Assembly: GCA_937868765.1 (NCBI GenBank)
Contig: CALMNL010000003.1
Coordinates: 372,001-436,000, forward strand
DNA length: 64,000 nucleotides
Direction: 5' to 3'
Source of the DNA: an uncultured Desulfatitalea sp.
Lineage (GTDB): Bacteria > Desulfobacterota > Desulfobacteria > Desulfobacterales > Desulfosarcinaceae
The translations under genes and the position numbers were made by a program. Under the pieces are notes generated by a model. That model was not told the origin of the DNA, did not search any database, and saw nothing but the letters and a program-made list of their open reading frames with translations. Below, one piece after another: positions 54,396 through 63,651 of this stretch. Each line of letters starts with the position of its first letter. Position 1 is the first letter of the stretch.

Positions 54396-56825
54396 ATGAT
54401 GGATCACAACGCATTGCCGGGTCAGGAGAGCGGGACAGCCGTAACGCTGACCATCGACGGAAAGAAGATTACCGCGGCTTTTAACCAGACCGTTTTGGAA
54501 GCGGCCACGGAAAACGGCATTTACATTCCCACGCTATGTTATCTCAAGAAACTCAGCCCCATCGGGTCATGCCGCGTTTGCCTGGTAGAGGTGGAAGGCA
54601 AGAGCCAGCCGCTGGCCGCCTGCCAGTTGCCGGTGGCCGAAGGAATGGCAGTGACCACCCAATCCGAGCGTTTGACCGAAGCACGCCGGACCATGGTCCA
54701 ACTCATTCTGGTCAACCATCCCCTCGACTGCCCGGTTTGTGAGCGCAGCGGCGAATGCCGTTTGCAAAATATCACGGTCGAGTTGGGTATCACCCAGCAG
54801 GCCTTCAAGGCCACCCCCATCGAGCGCCGCAAACATCGGGACTGGGGCGTGGTACGCTACAACCCCGAGCTGTGTGTATTGTGCGAACGCTGCGTGCGGG
54901 CCTGCAACGAGGTTCAGGGCGTCGCTGCCTACCGGGTGGATCGCAGAGGATATCACTCCGTCATCGACACCCGCGATGGTCGGCCGCTGAACTGCGATTT
55001 TTGCGGTCAATGTATCGCCGTGTGCCCTGTGGGCGCTTTGTCCAGCAACCTGATGCTCCAGGCCCGCAGCTGGGAATTCGAGAAGATCAACACCGTCTGT
55101 CCCTTTTGCGGCACCGGCTGCGCCATGGTGTTGGATGTCAAAAAAGATCGCATCTACCGGGTCTCGTCAAATCCGGAACTGGGCATCAATCAAGGCAATC
55201 TGTGCGCCAAAGGCCGCTTCGGCTTCCAATTCGTGGACAGCGCTCAACGGGTGCAAACCCCCCTGATTCGGCAAAACGGCCATTTGACGCCCGCCTCATG
55301 GGATGAGGCGCTCTCCCTGGTGGCGGACAAACTTCAATCCGTCAAGAAGCAAGATGGCGGCAAGGCGATCGCCGGGCTCGGTTCCGAACGGTTACCCAAC
55401 GAAGACAACTATCTTTTCCAGAAATTTTTCAAGAAGACATTGGGTTCCAACCTCATCGACACGCTGGGGCGCGGGACTAACCCCGGCGCAGCCGCAGTTG
55501 ACCCGGCATTGCGGGCCACGACCGATGATCTGCTCGCGGCTGACTTGATCCTTACCCTGGGGGCCGAACCCGCTGAAGAGAATCCGGTGATCGGCAATCT
55601 GATGCGCATCGCTCTCAGGTCCAACAATGCTACCCTGATTACCCTGTTCGATCGCCGGGTGCGTTTCAAACCCCAACCCCATATCCAATTGAGCCATGCG
55701 CATGGACAGGGGGCCGCACTGGTTAAGGCCCTGGCCACGGCTGCCGCTGGGGCGGATCCCGGCAGGGCCGTAACCATGGATGTGGCCGGTGTCTGTTCCG
55801 CGACCATCGCCCAGGCCGGCCTCAAGCTCAAGCAGGCCAAATCGGCCGTGATCCTGTGCGGACGGGACGGGGATGCACAACCGTGGCTCGCTGAGGCGGC
55901 GGCCCTTTGTAGCGCGATCAATGGCAAAATTCTCTTCTACAGCGAATACTGCAACTCCCGTGGCGCGGCGGATATGGGTCTGCGTCCCGAACCGGGCAGC
56001 GACATTTTCGAAGCCGCTCTGGCCGGCAAGCTCAAGGCGCTGTACATCATGGGTGAAGATCCGGTCACACGTCATCGCAGCGGCAACCTGGTTCGCAAGG
56101 CACTGCAGAAAATCGATTTCATTGTGGTCCAGGATCTATATCTGACGCCCGCTGCGGAGATGGCCCATGTGGTGCTGCCAAGCGCCACGTTCGCAGAAAG
56201 AGAAGGTACTTTCACCAATATGGAAGGCCGCGTGCAACGTCTCCGGCGCGCCATCACCCCCCGCGGCGATGCCAGACCCGACTGGCAGATCCTGGCCCTT
56301 CTGGAAAAACGCCTCGCAGGGAGCTTCAATTACGATTCGGCCGAAGACATCTTCAAGGAGATCGCCGGGACGCTGCCGGCATACAAGGGCATGAGCTATG
56401 CCCGGCTCGGCACCCAGGGGGTGCTGGCCAGCTATGGACCGGCCGGAGCCAAGACGGTTCAACCCGAGGTGACGCCGGTTGTCGACACTGGTGACAAGGA
56501 GCGGCCCTTCATCCTGCTTGAAGGCAACAGCTTTTTCCACCTGGCACCGCTCTCTTTGCGTTCACCGGCACTGCTGGGGCTCGAAGCAGAGTGCCGCGCA
56601 GAGATCAACCCCCAGGATGCAGCCGGTCTGAGTGTTGCGGATGGCGATTTGGTCACGGTGGCCTCCGCAGAAGGCTCGCTGACGGTCAAGGTCCGCGTTA
56701 CGGATAAAATTTTACCGGGAACGGTTCTGATTCCCCAAGGTTTTGAAAGCGCGCCCGCCAATGTGCTGCGGCCGGCGCAACGAAGCATAACCCGCGTCAA
56801 TATTACCAAAACGGGCAGAAAATGA
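54396..56825 (+). CDS. nuoG: NADH dehydrogenase subunit G-like iron-sulfur/molybdopterin-fold protein
   Basis: An 809-residue protein. A 2Fe-2S domain (CYLKKLSPIGSCRVCLVE), the His-Cys3 cluster (HPLDCPVCERSGEC), two 4Fe-4S clusters (CVLCERCVRAC, CDFCGQCIAVCP) and a CxxCxxxC N7-type site (CPFCGTGC) lead into a molybdopterin-oxidoreductase fold. It carries electrons from the input subunit to NuoI/NuoB. Formate dehydrogenase alpha subunits share the layout; the linkage with nuoA-K favours NuoG. It starts at ATG 54396, five bases after the previous gene, and overlaps nuoA by four bases. Confidence 0.9.
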   Translation: MMDHNALPGQESGTAVTLTIDGKKITAAFNQTVLEAATENGIYIPTLCYLKKLSPIGSCRVCLVEVEGKSQPLAACQLPVAEGMAVTTQSERLTEARRTMVQLILVNHPLDCPVCERSGECRLQNITVELGITQQAFKATPIERRKHRDWGVVRYNPELCVLCERCVRACNEVQGVAAYRVDRRGYHSVIDTRDGRPLNCDFCGQCIAVCPVGALSSNLMLQARSWEFEKINTVCPFCGTGCAMVLDVKKDRIYRVSSNPELGINQGNLCAKGRFGFQFVDSAQRVQTPLIRQNGHLTPASWDEALSLVADKLQSVKKQDGGKAIAGLGSERLPNEDNYLFQKFFKKTLGSNLIDTLGRGTNPGAAAVDPALRATTDDLLAADLILTLGAEPAEENPVIGNLMRIALRSNNATLITLFDRRVRFKPQPHIQLSHAHGQGAALVKALATAAAGADPGRAVTMDVAGVCSATIAQAGLKLKQAKSAVILCGRDGDAQPWLAEAAALCSAINGKILFYSEYCNSRGAADMGLRPEPGSDIFEAALAGKLKALYIMGEDPVTRHRSGNLVRKALQKIDFIVVQDLYLTPAAEMAHVVLPSATFAEREGTFTNMEGRVQRLRRAITPRGDARPDWQILALLEKRLAGSFNYDSAEDIFKEIAGTLPAYKGMSYARLGTQGVLASYGPAGAKTVQPEVTPVVDTGDKERPFILLEGNSFFHLAPLSLRSPALLGLEAECRAEINPQDAAGLSVADGDLVTVASAEGSLTVKVRVTDKILPGTVLIPQGFESAPANVLRPAQRSITRVNITKTGRK

Positions 56826-57175
56826 ACGCATATGTTGCCATATTGATCATGCTGGCCGTGGCCGTGGCCACCAGCGTCGGAATGTTGGTGGCCACCACCC
56901 TTATCGGCCCCAGGAAGAGCTTCCCCGAGAAGATGGAGCCGTTCGAGTGCGGCGAAAGCCAACTGGTTTCGCCCAAACTGCGTTTCTCCGTCAAGTTCTA
57001 CCTGGTGGCACTTTTTTTCGTGATCTTCGACATTGAAGCGGTCTTCCTCTATCCCTGGGCCGTTTTGTTCAAGGAGCTCGGCCTGTTCGGATTCGTTGAG
57101 ATGATGATCTTCATCGCCGTGCTGGCCGTGGGCCTGATCTATGTCTGGAAAAGAGGGGCATTGGAATGGGAATAA
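56822..57175 (+). CDS. nuoA: NADH-quinone oxidoreductase subunit A
   Basis: A 117-residue membrane subunit with three helices. The loop after helix 1 carries MEPFECGESQL with the conserved Glu and Cys, and helix 2 starts KFYLVALFFVIFDIEAVFLYPWA. It forms part of the quinone-site entry of complex I. It overlaps nuoG by four bases and nuoB by ten. Confidence 0.95.
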   Translation: MNAYVAILIMLAVAVATSVGMLVATTLIGPRKSFPEKMEPFECGESQLVSPKLRFSVKFYLVALFFVIFDIEAVFLYPWAVLFKELGLFGFVEMMIFIAVLAVGLIYVWKRGALEWE

Positions 57176-57693
57176 CAACTGCATTCAGCACTGAAGAGCC
57201 GTTGGGCGGCAGTGTGGTTTTGACCAAGCTCGAGGCGGCGATCAACTGGAGTCGGAAATACTCTTTTTTCCTTTACCCGTTCGCCACCGCCTGTTGCGCC
57301 ATGGAGTTCATGGCCGTGGGCGGGCCCCGGTACGATCTGGACCGTTTCGGCGCGGCGCTGCCGCGTTTCTCCCCGCGGCAGGCGGATCTCCTCATGGTGG
57401 TCGGTACCATCACGCACAAACAAGCCCCGATTCTGGTCAAGGTTTACAACCAGATGACCGAGCCCAAATGGGTCATGGCTTTCGGCGTTTGCGCGGTTTC
57501 CGGTGGTTTTTATGATAACTACGCCACCGTGCAGGGCATTGATACGTTGATTCCCGTGGATGTCTACATTCCCGGCTGTCCACCCAGGCCGGAAATGGTG
57601 TTGGACGGTCTGATGAAGCTGCAGGAAAAGGTAACCAAGGAGAAGTGGTCGGATTGGCCCAGAGGCCCCGCTCCTGTAAAGATGAAGTGTTGA
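57166..57693 (+). CDS. nuoB: NADH-quinone oxidoreductase subunit B
   Basis: A 175-residue peripheral subunit holding cluster N2, the donor to quinone. The ligand cysteines are in ATACCAMEF, GVCAVSGGF and PGCPPRPE. The start overlaps nuoA by ten bases. Confidence 0.96.
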   Translation: MGITTAFSTEEPLGGSVVLTKLEAAINWSRKYSFFLYPFATACCAMEFMAVGGPRYDLDRFGAALPRFSPRQADLLMVVGTITHKQAPILVKVYNQMTEPKWVMAFGVCAVSGGFYDNYATVQGIDTLIPVDVYIPGCPPRPEMVLDGLMKLQEKVTKEKWSDWPRGPAPVKMKC

Positions 57694-57697
57694 GCCT

Positions 57698-58180
57698 ATG
57701 AGCACGAATGTGACGTTGGACAAACTGAGCAGGCAGTTTCCGCGGTCGGTGGTCGAAACCCACACCCATCGCGGAGATGCCACGGCCATCGTTCGCAAGG
57801 ATGAGATCCTGGCGATCTGCAGATTCCTGCGGGACGACCCGGAACTGGCCTATGATTTCATGATGGACCTGACCGCGGTGGATTACCTGGGAAAAGAACC
57901 GCGTTTCGAAGTGGTCTATCATCTTTACTCCTTAAGTAAAAATCAGCGGGTTCGCATTAAAGCCCGAGTGCCCGAAGCCGATTGCACCATTGACTCGATC
58001 GTCTCCATTTGGGTCGCCGCCGATTGGTTCGAGCGCGAGGTATTCGATCTGTACGGGATCATTTTTAATGGCCATCCCAACCTGAAGCGGCTTCTGCTTT
58101 ACGAAGGGTTCGAGGGCCATCCGCTGCGAAAGGATTACCCGCTAAAGAAAAGACAGCCTTTGATCGGGCCGCTGAACTGA
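57698..58180 (+). CDS. nuoC: NADH-quinone oxidoreductase subunit C
   Basis: A 160-residue subunit with the 30-kDa signature near the C terminus (EREVFDLYGIIFNGHPNLKRLLLYEGFEGHPLRKDYP, about 112-148). It is separate from nuoD, unlike the fused NuoCD of E. coli. It starts four bases after nuoB. Confidence 0.95.
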   Translation: MSTNVTLDKLSRQFPRSVVETHTHRGDATAIVRKDEILAICRFLRDDPELAYDFMMDLTAVDYLGKEPRFEVVYHLYSLSKNQRVRIKARVPEADCTIDSIVSIWVAADWFEREVFDLYGIIFNGHPNLKRLLLYEGFEGHPLRKDYPLKKRQPLIGPLN

Positions 58181-58198
58181 CAACTCGAATATATATTG

Positions 58199-59398
58199 AT
58201 GGATACTATGACCGATTCAGCCAAGAACCTGCACACCGAACAAATGGTCATCAACATGGGGCCCTCCCATCCGGTTACCCATGGAACGGTCAAATTCACG
58301 GTGACCCTGGACGGTGAGACCATCGATGACCTCAAGGTAGACATCGGCTACCTACACCGCGGTTTCGAGAAGATGTGCGAAAACGGCACCTGGGAGCAGG
58401 TCATGCCTTACACGGACCGGCTCAACTACGTTTCGCCGCTCATCAACAACGTGGGGTACGCCCTGGCCGTGGAGAAGCTCTTCGGCGTGCAGGCGCCGGA
58501 GCGTTGCCAGTACATCCGGGTCATTATAAGTGAAATGGCCCGCATTTGCGATCACTTCACCAATATCGCGGCCGGCGCCATGGAAGTCGGCGCCATGACC
58601 GTGTTTCTCTACTTCGTCGAAGCACGCGATCTGCTGTGGGACCTGCTCGAAGAACTGTGCGGGGCGCGGGTAACCGCCAACTATGTCCGTTTTGGTGGAG
58701 TCAAGAACGATCTGCCCGAGGGCTTCGGCGCCAAAACCGCACAGGCCTTCGAAACCTGCCGCAAGCTCTGGGTGGATGTCGACAAACTGCTGACCAAAAA
58801 CCGCATTTTCATCGACCGCATGCGCGATGTGGGCACCATGCCCGCCCAGGAAGCCATCGCCCATGGTTTCACCGGACCCTGCCTTCGGGCCAGCGGCGTG
58901 CCCTACGACGTGCGCAAGGCCCAGCCCTATCTGGTCTACGATCAAATGGATTTCGAGGTTCCGGTGGGAGAGACGGGAGACAATTTTGACCGCTACCTGG
59001 TGCGTATGGAAGAGATCAACCAAAGCATGCGCATCGTGGAGCAGGCCCTGGCCAGGATTCCCAGAGGCCCCATCAACCTCGATATGCCCGCTTTGCGCTG
59101 GCAATCCAAAGACGATACGTACAACCGGATCGAAGCGTTGATATTCCACTTCAAGACCGTCACCGAAGGGGTCAAGCCACCGGCTGGCGAGATCTATTCG
59201 GCCGTGGAAGGCGCCAACGGAGAATTGGGTTTCTACCTGGTGAGCGACGGCAGCGGTAAGCCGGTCAAATGCCGCGTACGGCCGCCGTGCTTTCCCCTGA
59301 CGGCCGCCATGCCGCGCATGATGCGTGGCCGGCTGATCGCCGATATCGTTCCGACTTTTGACATGATCAACATGATCGGCGGGGAGTGTGACAGATAA
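58199..59398 (+). CDS. nuoD: NADH-quinone oxidoreductase subunit D
   Basis: A 399-residue 49-kDa subunit with MGPSHPVTHGTVKF, the YLHRGFEKMCE motif and the FDMINMIGGECDR end. It forms the quinone cavity with NuoB. Three start codons lie close together (TTG 58196, ATG 58199, ATG 58208), none with a clear ribosome site. The stop is two bases before nuoH. Confidence 0.95.
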   Translation: MDTMTDSAKNLHTEQMVINMGPSHPVTHGTVKFTVTLDGETIDDLKVDIGYLHRGFEKMCENGTWEQVMPYTDRLNYVSPLINNVGYALAVEKLFGVQAPERCQYIRVIISEMARICDHFTNIAAGAMEVGAMTVFLYFVEARDLLWDLLEELCGARVTANYVRFGGVKNDLPEGFGAKTAQAFETCRKLWVDVDKLLTKNRIFIDRMRDVGTMPAQEAIAHGFTGPCLRASGVPYDVRKAQPYLVYDQMDFEVPVGETGDNFDRYLVRMEEINQSMRIVEQALARIPRGPINLDMPALRWQSKDDTYNRIEALIFHFKTVTEGVKPPAGEIYSAVEGANGELGFYLVSDGSGKPVKCRVRPPCFPLTAAMPRMMRGRLIADIVPTFDMINMIGGECDR

Positions 59399-59400
59399 CC

Positions 59401-60471
59401 ATGATTGCTGATTTGACTGAAACCATCGTCAAGATCCTGTTTATCTTCAGCATCAACGTCGGGTTCTACGCGCCCATTCTTGGCTGGGTAGAACGTAAGC
59501 AGAGCGCATTGATGCAGGATCGGGTCGGCGCCAATCGGGCCAATATCTTCAATTTTAAAATCATTGGCCTGTTTCACCCCATTGCGGATGCCGTCAAGGT
59601 GTTAACCAAAGAAGATTTCATCCCAGAGGGGGCGGACAAGTTCTTCCATACCCTGGCGCCGTTTCTCAGCCTGACCCCGGCCATCGTCACCTTCGCCGTC
59701 ATTCCCTTTGGCGGCGCCTATGAGCTGTGGGGCCATCCGGTGAAACTGGTGATCGCCGATCTGAATGTGGGCATGCTGTTCATCTTCGCCTTCGCATCGC
59801 TCTCCACCTATGGTGTGGTATTAGGAGGCTGGTCTTCCAACAACAACTGGTCTCTGCTGGGCGGTTTGCGGGCTTCGGCCCAGATGCTCTCCTACGAAGT
59901 GGCCATGGGCTTGACCCTCATCGGTGTCTTCATGGTGTACGGCTCGTTGCGGCTGACCGACATCGGGATGATCCAGGAAAACTTTTTCCGCTGGGGCATC
60001 TTCATGCAGCCTCTGGGCTTCGTGCTCTTTTTTACCTGCGCCATCGCCGAGAACAAACGTGCGCCCTTCGATCAGCCCGAGGCCGAGTCCGAACTCGTGG
60101 CCGGTTACTTCACCGAATACAGCAGCATGAAATTCGTCATGTTCTGGATGGGCGAATTCCTGGAAATCGTCACCATCAGCGGCATCGTGACGACCCTGTT
60201 CTTCGGCGCCTGGCATCTGCCCTTCGTCACCGATCAAATGCTGGTTTCGTTCTTTGCCGGCGCCGGACCCAACGGCGCGGCGCTGTTGGCCATGCTGGTC
60301 AATGTAGTGGTCTTCTTCGCCAAGGTGTCATTCTTTATCTGGCTGATGATGACCATCCGCTGGACCTTGCCTCGATTTCGTTACGATCAGGTCATGCGCC
60401 TGGGATGGAAAATGCTTCTGCCCCTGGCTTTAATTAATATTTTCATAACCGGAATTGTGCTGCTGGTATAA
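59401..60471 (+). CDS. nuoH: NADH-quinone oxidoreductase subunit H
   Basis: A 356-residue membrane subunit with about eight helices. The conserved loop GWVERKQSALMQDRVGANRA and the acidic loop FDQPEAESELVAGYFTEYSS that contacts the quinone site are present. It couples quinone reduction to proton transfer. Confidence 0.96.
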   Translation: MIADLTETIVKILFIFSINVGFYAPILGWVERKQSALMQDRVGANRANIFNFKIIGLFHPIADAVKVLTKEDFIPEGADKFFHTLAPFLSLTPAIVTFAVIPFGGAYELWGHPVKLVIADLNVGMLFIFAFASLSTYGVVLGGWSSNNNWSLLGGLRASAQMLSYEVAMGLTLIGVFMVYGSLRLTDIGMIQENFFRWGIFMQPLGFVLFFTCAIAENKRAPFDQPEAESELVAGYFTEYSSMKFVMFWMGEFLEIVTISGIVTTLFFGAWHLPFVTDQMLVSFFAGAGPNGAALLAMLVNVVVFFAKVSFFIWLMMTIRWTLPRFRYDQVMRLGWKMLLPLALINIFITGIVLLV

Positions 60472-60475
60472 TATC

Positions 60476-61087
60476 ATGACGGATAACAAAGCGTTTCAGG
60501 CATGGGTCGGTACCCTGCCCGCCGACAAGCTCAAACCCAAGAAAGTTCGTAAGAATATCGAACTGTCCCTCTGGGAGCGGGTTTACCTGATCGAAGTGCT
60601 GCGGGGGCTGGCGATTACGAGCCGCCACTTTTTCGGCAACCTGGTGGGCTTCGTCGTGCCTCCCAAAGGCAAGAAAAGAAAAATTCCCACGGTCTATTAC
60701 CCGGAAGAAAAAGCCGTCATGCCCCCGGCCTACCGCGGTCGGCCGACCCTGGTCGCCAATGCGGACGGCACCGAGCGCTGCGTCGCCTGCGGCCTGTGCG
60801 AAAAGATCTGCCCGGCCTTCGCCATTTCCATCGTCGGGGATGAACGGCAGGACGGCAGCCGCTATCCGGGCAGCTACACGCTGGATTTGTCCCGGTGCGT
60901 CTTCTGCGGCTATTGCGAGGAGGTCTGCCCCAAGGAGGCTATCGTGATGAGCGAAGAATACGAGGGGCTGTGCACCACCCGACGCGGCGACATGCTCTAT
61001 ACCAAGGAGCAGCTGTTGAAGCCTGTCGACCAGCTGCAAAAGCGCATCGACTATGTGAGAAGGATTTACGCGAAATGCAACTATTGA
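60476..61087 (+). CDS. nuoI: NADH-quinone oxidoreductase subunit I
   Basis: A 203-residue ferredoxin-like subunit with two 4Fe-4S clusters (CVACGLCEKICP and CVFCGYCEEVCP; N6a and N6b). The N-terminal amphipathic region anchors it to NuoH. ATG 60476 follows nuoH by four bases. It overlaps nuoJ by 13 bases. Confidence 0.96.
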   Translation: MTDNKAFQAWVGTLPADKLKPKKVRKNIELSLWERVYLIEVLRGLAITSRHFFGNLVGFVVPPKGKKRKIPTVYYPEEKAVMPPAYRGRPTLVANADGTERCVACGLCEKICPAFAISIVGDERQDGSRYPGSYTLDLSRCVFCGYCEEVCPKEAIVMSEEYEGLCTTRRGDMLYTKEQLLKPVDQLQKRIDYVRRIYAKCNY

Positions 61088-61566
61088 TGTTCTACCTTCT
61101 GGGCTTCGGCGCGGTGATTTCGGCCTTGCTGCTGGTCACCAACAAAAGGCCCGTGGCCGCAGCCATGAGTCTGATTACCGTCATGCTTTGCCTGGCTGGT
61201 CTTTATGTGCTCCTGGATGCCCACCTGATCGCGGCGCTTCAGATCATTGTCTATGCCGGCGCCATCATGGTGCTATTCCTCTTCGTGATCATGCTGCTCA
61301 ACATCGAAGAGAAGAGCGGCCGCCTCTCCAATCGTAAGATCGCCCTGCAGTTTGTGGGAATCCTGGTGGTGGGCGCCACGCTCATCGCCGTGGCCGGCTT
61401 GATTAAAATCAGCCCGGCCCAGGTGACCGACGGCTTCGGCACCACCGAGGCCGTCGGCAAGATGCTGTTTACCGATTTTCTGCTGCCTTTTGAGATCGCT
61501 TCGATACTGCTGCTGGCCGCCATTGTCGGGGCCGTGATCCTGGCCAAAAGGAGGATTGACGATTAG
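61075..61566 (+). CDS. nuoJ: NADH-quinone oxidoreductase subunit J
   Basis: A 163-residue membrane subunit with five helices and the [18 protein letters not shown] segment that carries the pi-bulge helix of NuoJ. The ATG lies inside the end of nuoI in another frame. Confidence 0.93.
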   Translation: MQLLMFYLLGFGAVISALLLVTNKRPVAAAMSLITVMLCLAGLYVLLDAHLIAALQIIVYAGAIMVLFLFVIMLLNIEEKSGRLSNRKIALQFVGILVVGATLIAVAGLIKISPAQVTDGFGTTEAVGKMLFTDFLLPFEIASILLLAAIVGAVILAKRRIDD

Positions 61567-61592
61567 GGGGAATCCTGGTCGTCGAACAAACT

Positions 61593-61895
61593 ATGGTATC
61601 GTTGAATTCATATCTGATTCTGGGTGCGCTGCTCTTCTCCATCGGCGCCATCGGGGTGTTCACCCGCCGAAACGCATTGATCATCTATATGTGCATCGAA
61701 TTGATGCTCAATGCCGTCAACCTGACCTTCGTCGCCTTCTCCAAGTACCTGGGCAACATGGACGGGCATATTTTCGTCTTCATGATCATGACCGTGGCAG
61801 CAGCCGAAGCCGCGGTGGGTCTGGCCATCATCATTGCGCTGTTCAGGAACAAAGAAACCGTCAATGTGGATGCGATTAATTTAATGAAAGGTTAG
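61593..61895 (+). CDS. nuoK: NADH-quinone oxidoreductase subunit K
   Basis: A 100-residue subunit with three helices and the two conserved membrane glutamates ([12 protein letters not shown] and [13 protein letters not shown]). It belongs to the Mrp-antiporter-like proton path. Confidence 0.95.
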   Translation: MVSLNSYLILGALLFSIGAIGVFTRRNALIIYMCIELMLNAVNLTFVAFSKYLGNMDGHIFVFMIMTVAAAEAAVGLAIIIALFRNKETVNVDAINLMKG

Positions 61896-61900
61896 CAGGC

Positions 61901-63400
61901 GTGGTTACCATCTTATCCATCAAACCCTTGTTGGCGGTGCTGGCCTCATTGACCGCGGTGCCGCTGATCCTGGTTTCGGGCAAGCGTCCGAATCTGCGGG
62001 AATTCTGGTCGGTGCTGGCCGGCCTTGTCAAATTCGGCATCGTGATTTCCATGGTACCTGCGATTTTCGCCGGGCATACCATCGAATTCACCCTTTTCCA
62101 TTTTTACCAGGGCATCGACATCAAGTTCCGTGTGGATGCCTTCGGGCTGCTGTTCGCCACCGTCTCTTCGTTTCTGTGGATCGTCACCACCATTTACTCC
62201 ATCGGGTACATGCGCGGAAATAATGAGCATGCTCAGACCCGCTACTATGCCTGCTTCGCCATCAGCCTGGCTTCTACCATCGCCGTGGCCTTCAGCGCCA
62301 ACCTGGTGACCCTATTTTTTTTTTACGAGGCTCTGAGTCTGGCCACTGTGCCCCTGGTCGGGCATAAGGAAACCCCCGAAGCCCAGGAGGGCGCCCGTAA
62401 GTACTTTCTCTATCTGGTCGGCCTTTCCAAAACCCTTTTGCTGGCAGGCGTCATCATCGTATACACCGTAGCCGGCACCACCGATTTCGTACCCGGCGGC
62501 CTGCTGAAAAACGCACCGGCCTCCACGCTCCTTTTCGTCACCTTCTTCCTCTTCATGTTTGGTTTCGCCAAGGGCGCCGTCATGCCGGTGCACAACTGGC
62601 TGCCGTCGGCCATGGTGGCGCCCACTCCGGTGAGTGCGCTCCTGCATGCGGTGGCGGTTGTCAAGGTCGGCGTCTTCTCGATCCTGCGGGTAGTGTTCCA
62701 CACCTACGGCGTCGATGCCATGAGCCAAATGCATATCGGAACCACCGCTTCCTACATCGCATGCTTCACGATCATATTCGGCTCGATCGTCGCCCTAACC
62801 AAAGATAACTTGAAGGCACGGCTGGCTTACTCCACGGTCAGTCAGCTTTCATATGTGATCCTGGGCGCGGTGCTGCTGACGCCGCTGGGCATGACCGGCG
62901 GCATCGTTCACATCGCCAACCACGCCTTTTCCAAGATCACCCTGTTCTTCTGCGCCGGATCGCTTTACACATCTGCTCACAAGACCGAAATCAGCCAACT
63001 CTCCGGCATCGGCAAGAAGATGCCGCTGACCATGGCGGCCTTTTTCATCGGCTCCTTGAGCATGATCGGCGTGCCGCCCGCCGCAGGCTTCGTCACCAAA
63101 TGGTATCTGGCCTTGGGTTCCATCCAGGCCCATCAGATACCAATCCTGATGGTCCTACTGGCCAGCACGGTGCTCAATGCGGCCTATTTCCTGCCCGTTA
63201 CCTACAAGGCCTTCTTTCAAAAGGAAGACAACCCAGGTCACGGCCATGGCAATCCCCATGGCGACGGTCACGGGCATCAGGGCGAACCACGTGAGATCCC
63301 AATGGTCGCAGGTCCGCTGTTGCTGACCGCCATCATCTCGCTGGCTATCGGCATTTTCCCCAATTACTTCTTGAACCTGGCCCAGGAGGTATTGCGATGA
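61901..63400 (+). CDS. Antiporter-like complex I subunit (NuoL/M/MrpD family) with His-rich loop
   Basis: A 499-residue membrane protein of the proton-conducting antiporter-like family, with about 14 helices. Key features are FFYEALSLATVPL (Glu in helix 5), LPSAMVAPTPVSALLHAVAVVK (Lys helix) and a second Lys segment near LKARLAYSTVSQLSYV. Near the C terminus (about 440-465) a loop holds GHGHGNPHGDGHGHQG, eight His or more in a row of Gly/Pro, which could bind metal. The GTG start follows nuoK by five bases. It is closer to MrpD-like/NuoM proteins, so L or M is not assigned. Confidence 0.88.
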   Translation: MVTILSIKPLLAVLASLTAVPLILVSGKRPNLREFWSVLAGLVKFGIVISMVPAIFAGHTIEFTLFHFYQGIDIKFRVDAFGLLFATVSSFLWIVTTIYSIGYMRGNNEHAQTRYYACFAISLASTIAVAFSANLVTLFFFYEALSLATVPLVGHKETPEAQEGARKYFLYLVGLSKTLLLAGVIIVYTVAGTTDFVPGGLLKNAPASTLLFVTFFLFMFGFAKGAVMPVHNWLPSAMVAPTPVSALLHAVAVVKVGVFSILRVVFHTYGVDAMSQMHIGTTASYIACFTIIFGSIVALTKDNLKARLAYSTVSQLSYVILGAVLLTPLGMTGGIVHIANHAFSKITLFFCAGSLYTSAHKTEISQLSGIGKKMPLTMAAFFIGSLSMIGVPPAAGFVTKWYLALGSIQAHQIPILMVLLASTVLNAAYFLPVTYKAFFQKEDNPGHGHGNPHGDGHGHQGEPREIPMVAGPLLLTAIISLAIGIFPNYFLNLAQEVLR

Positions 63401-63651
63401 TCAAACGCATGGTCCTCTATATCGGCAACCCCGAAAATTCCAGACAGCTGAAAAGGATTGGGTATGTCATGCTGTTGATCACGGTGGTGGCCGACTTTTT
63501 CGTCGAACGGCATCACGCCCACTATATCTGGGACAAAATCCCCGGCTGGGGGGCGTTTTACGGGTTTGTTTCCTGTGTGGTGATCATTCTGGTTTCCAAG
63601 TTCATCGGCCACCAGGGAGGCATCATGAAGAAAGAGGATTACTATGACTGA
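63397..63651 (+). CDS. Small two-helix membrane protein of the complex I operon
   Basis: An 84-residue protein with two hydrophobic segments (about 24-36 and 53-69) separated by a His-containing loop (ERHHAHYIWD). It overlaps the previous gene by four bases (ATGA) and the next by eight, so it belongs to the operon. I do not recognise it. It may be an accessory subunit placed between two antiporter-like subunits. Confidence 0.8.
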   Translation: MIKRMVLYIGNPENSRQLKRIGYVMLLITVVADFFVERHHAHYIWDKIPGWGAFYGFVSCVVIILVSKFIGHQGGIMKKEDYYD

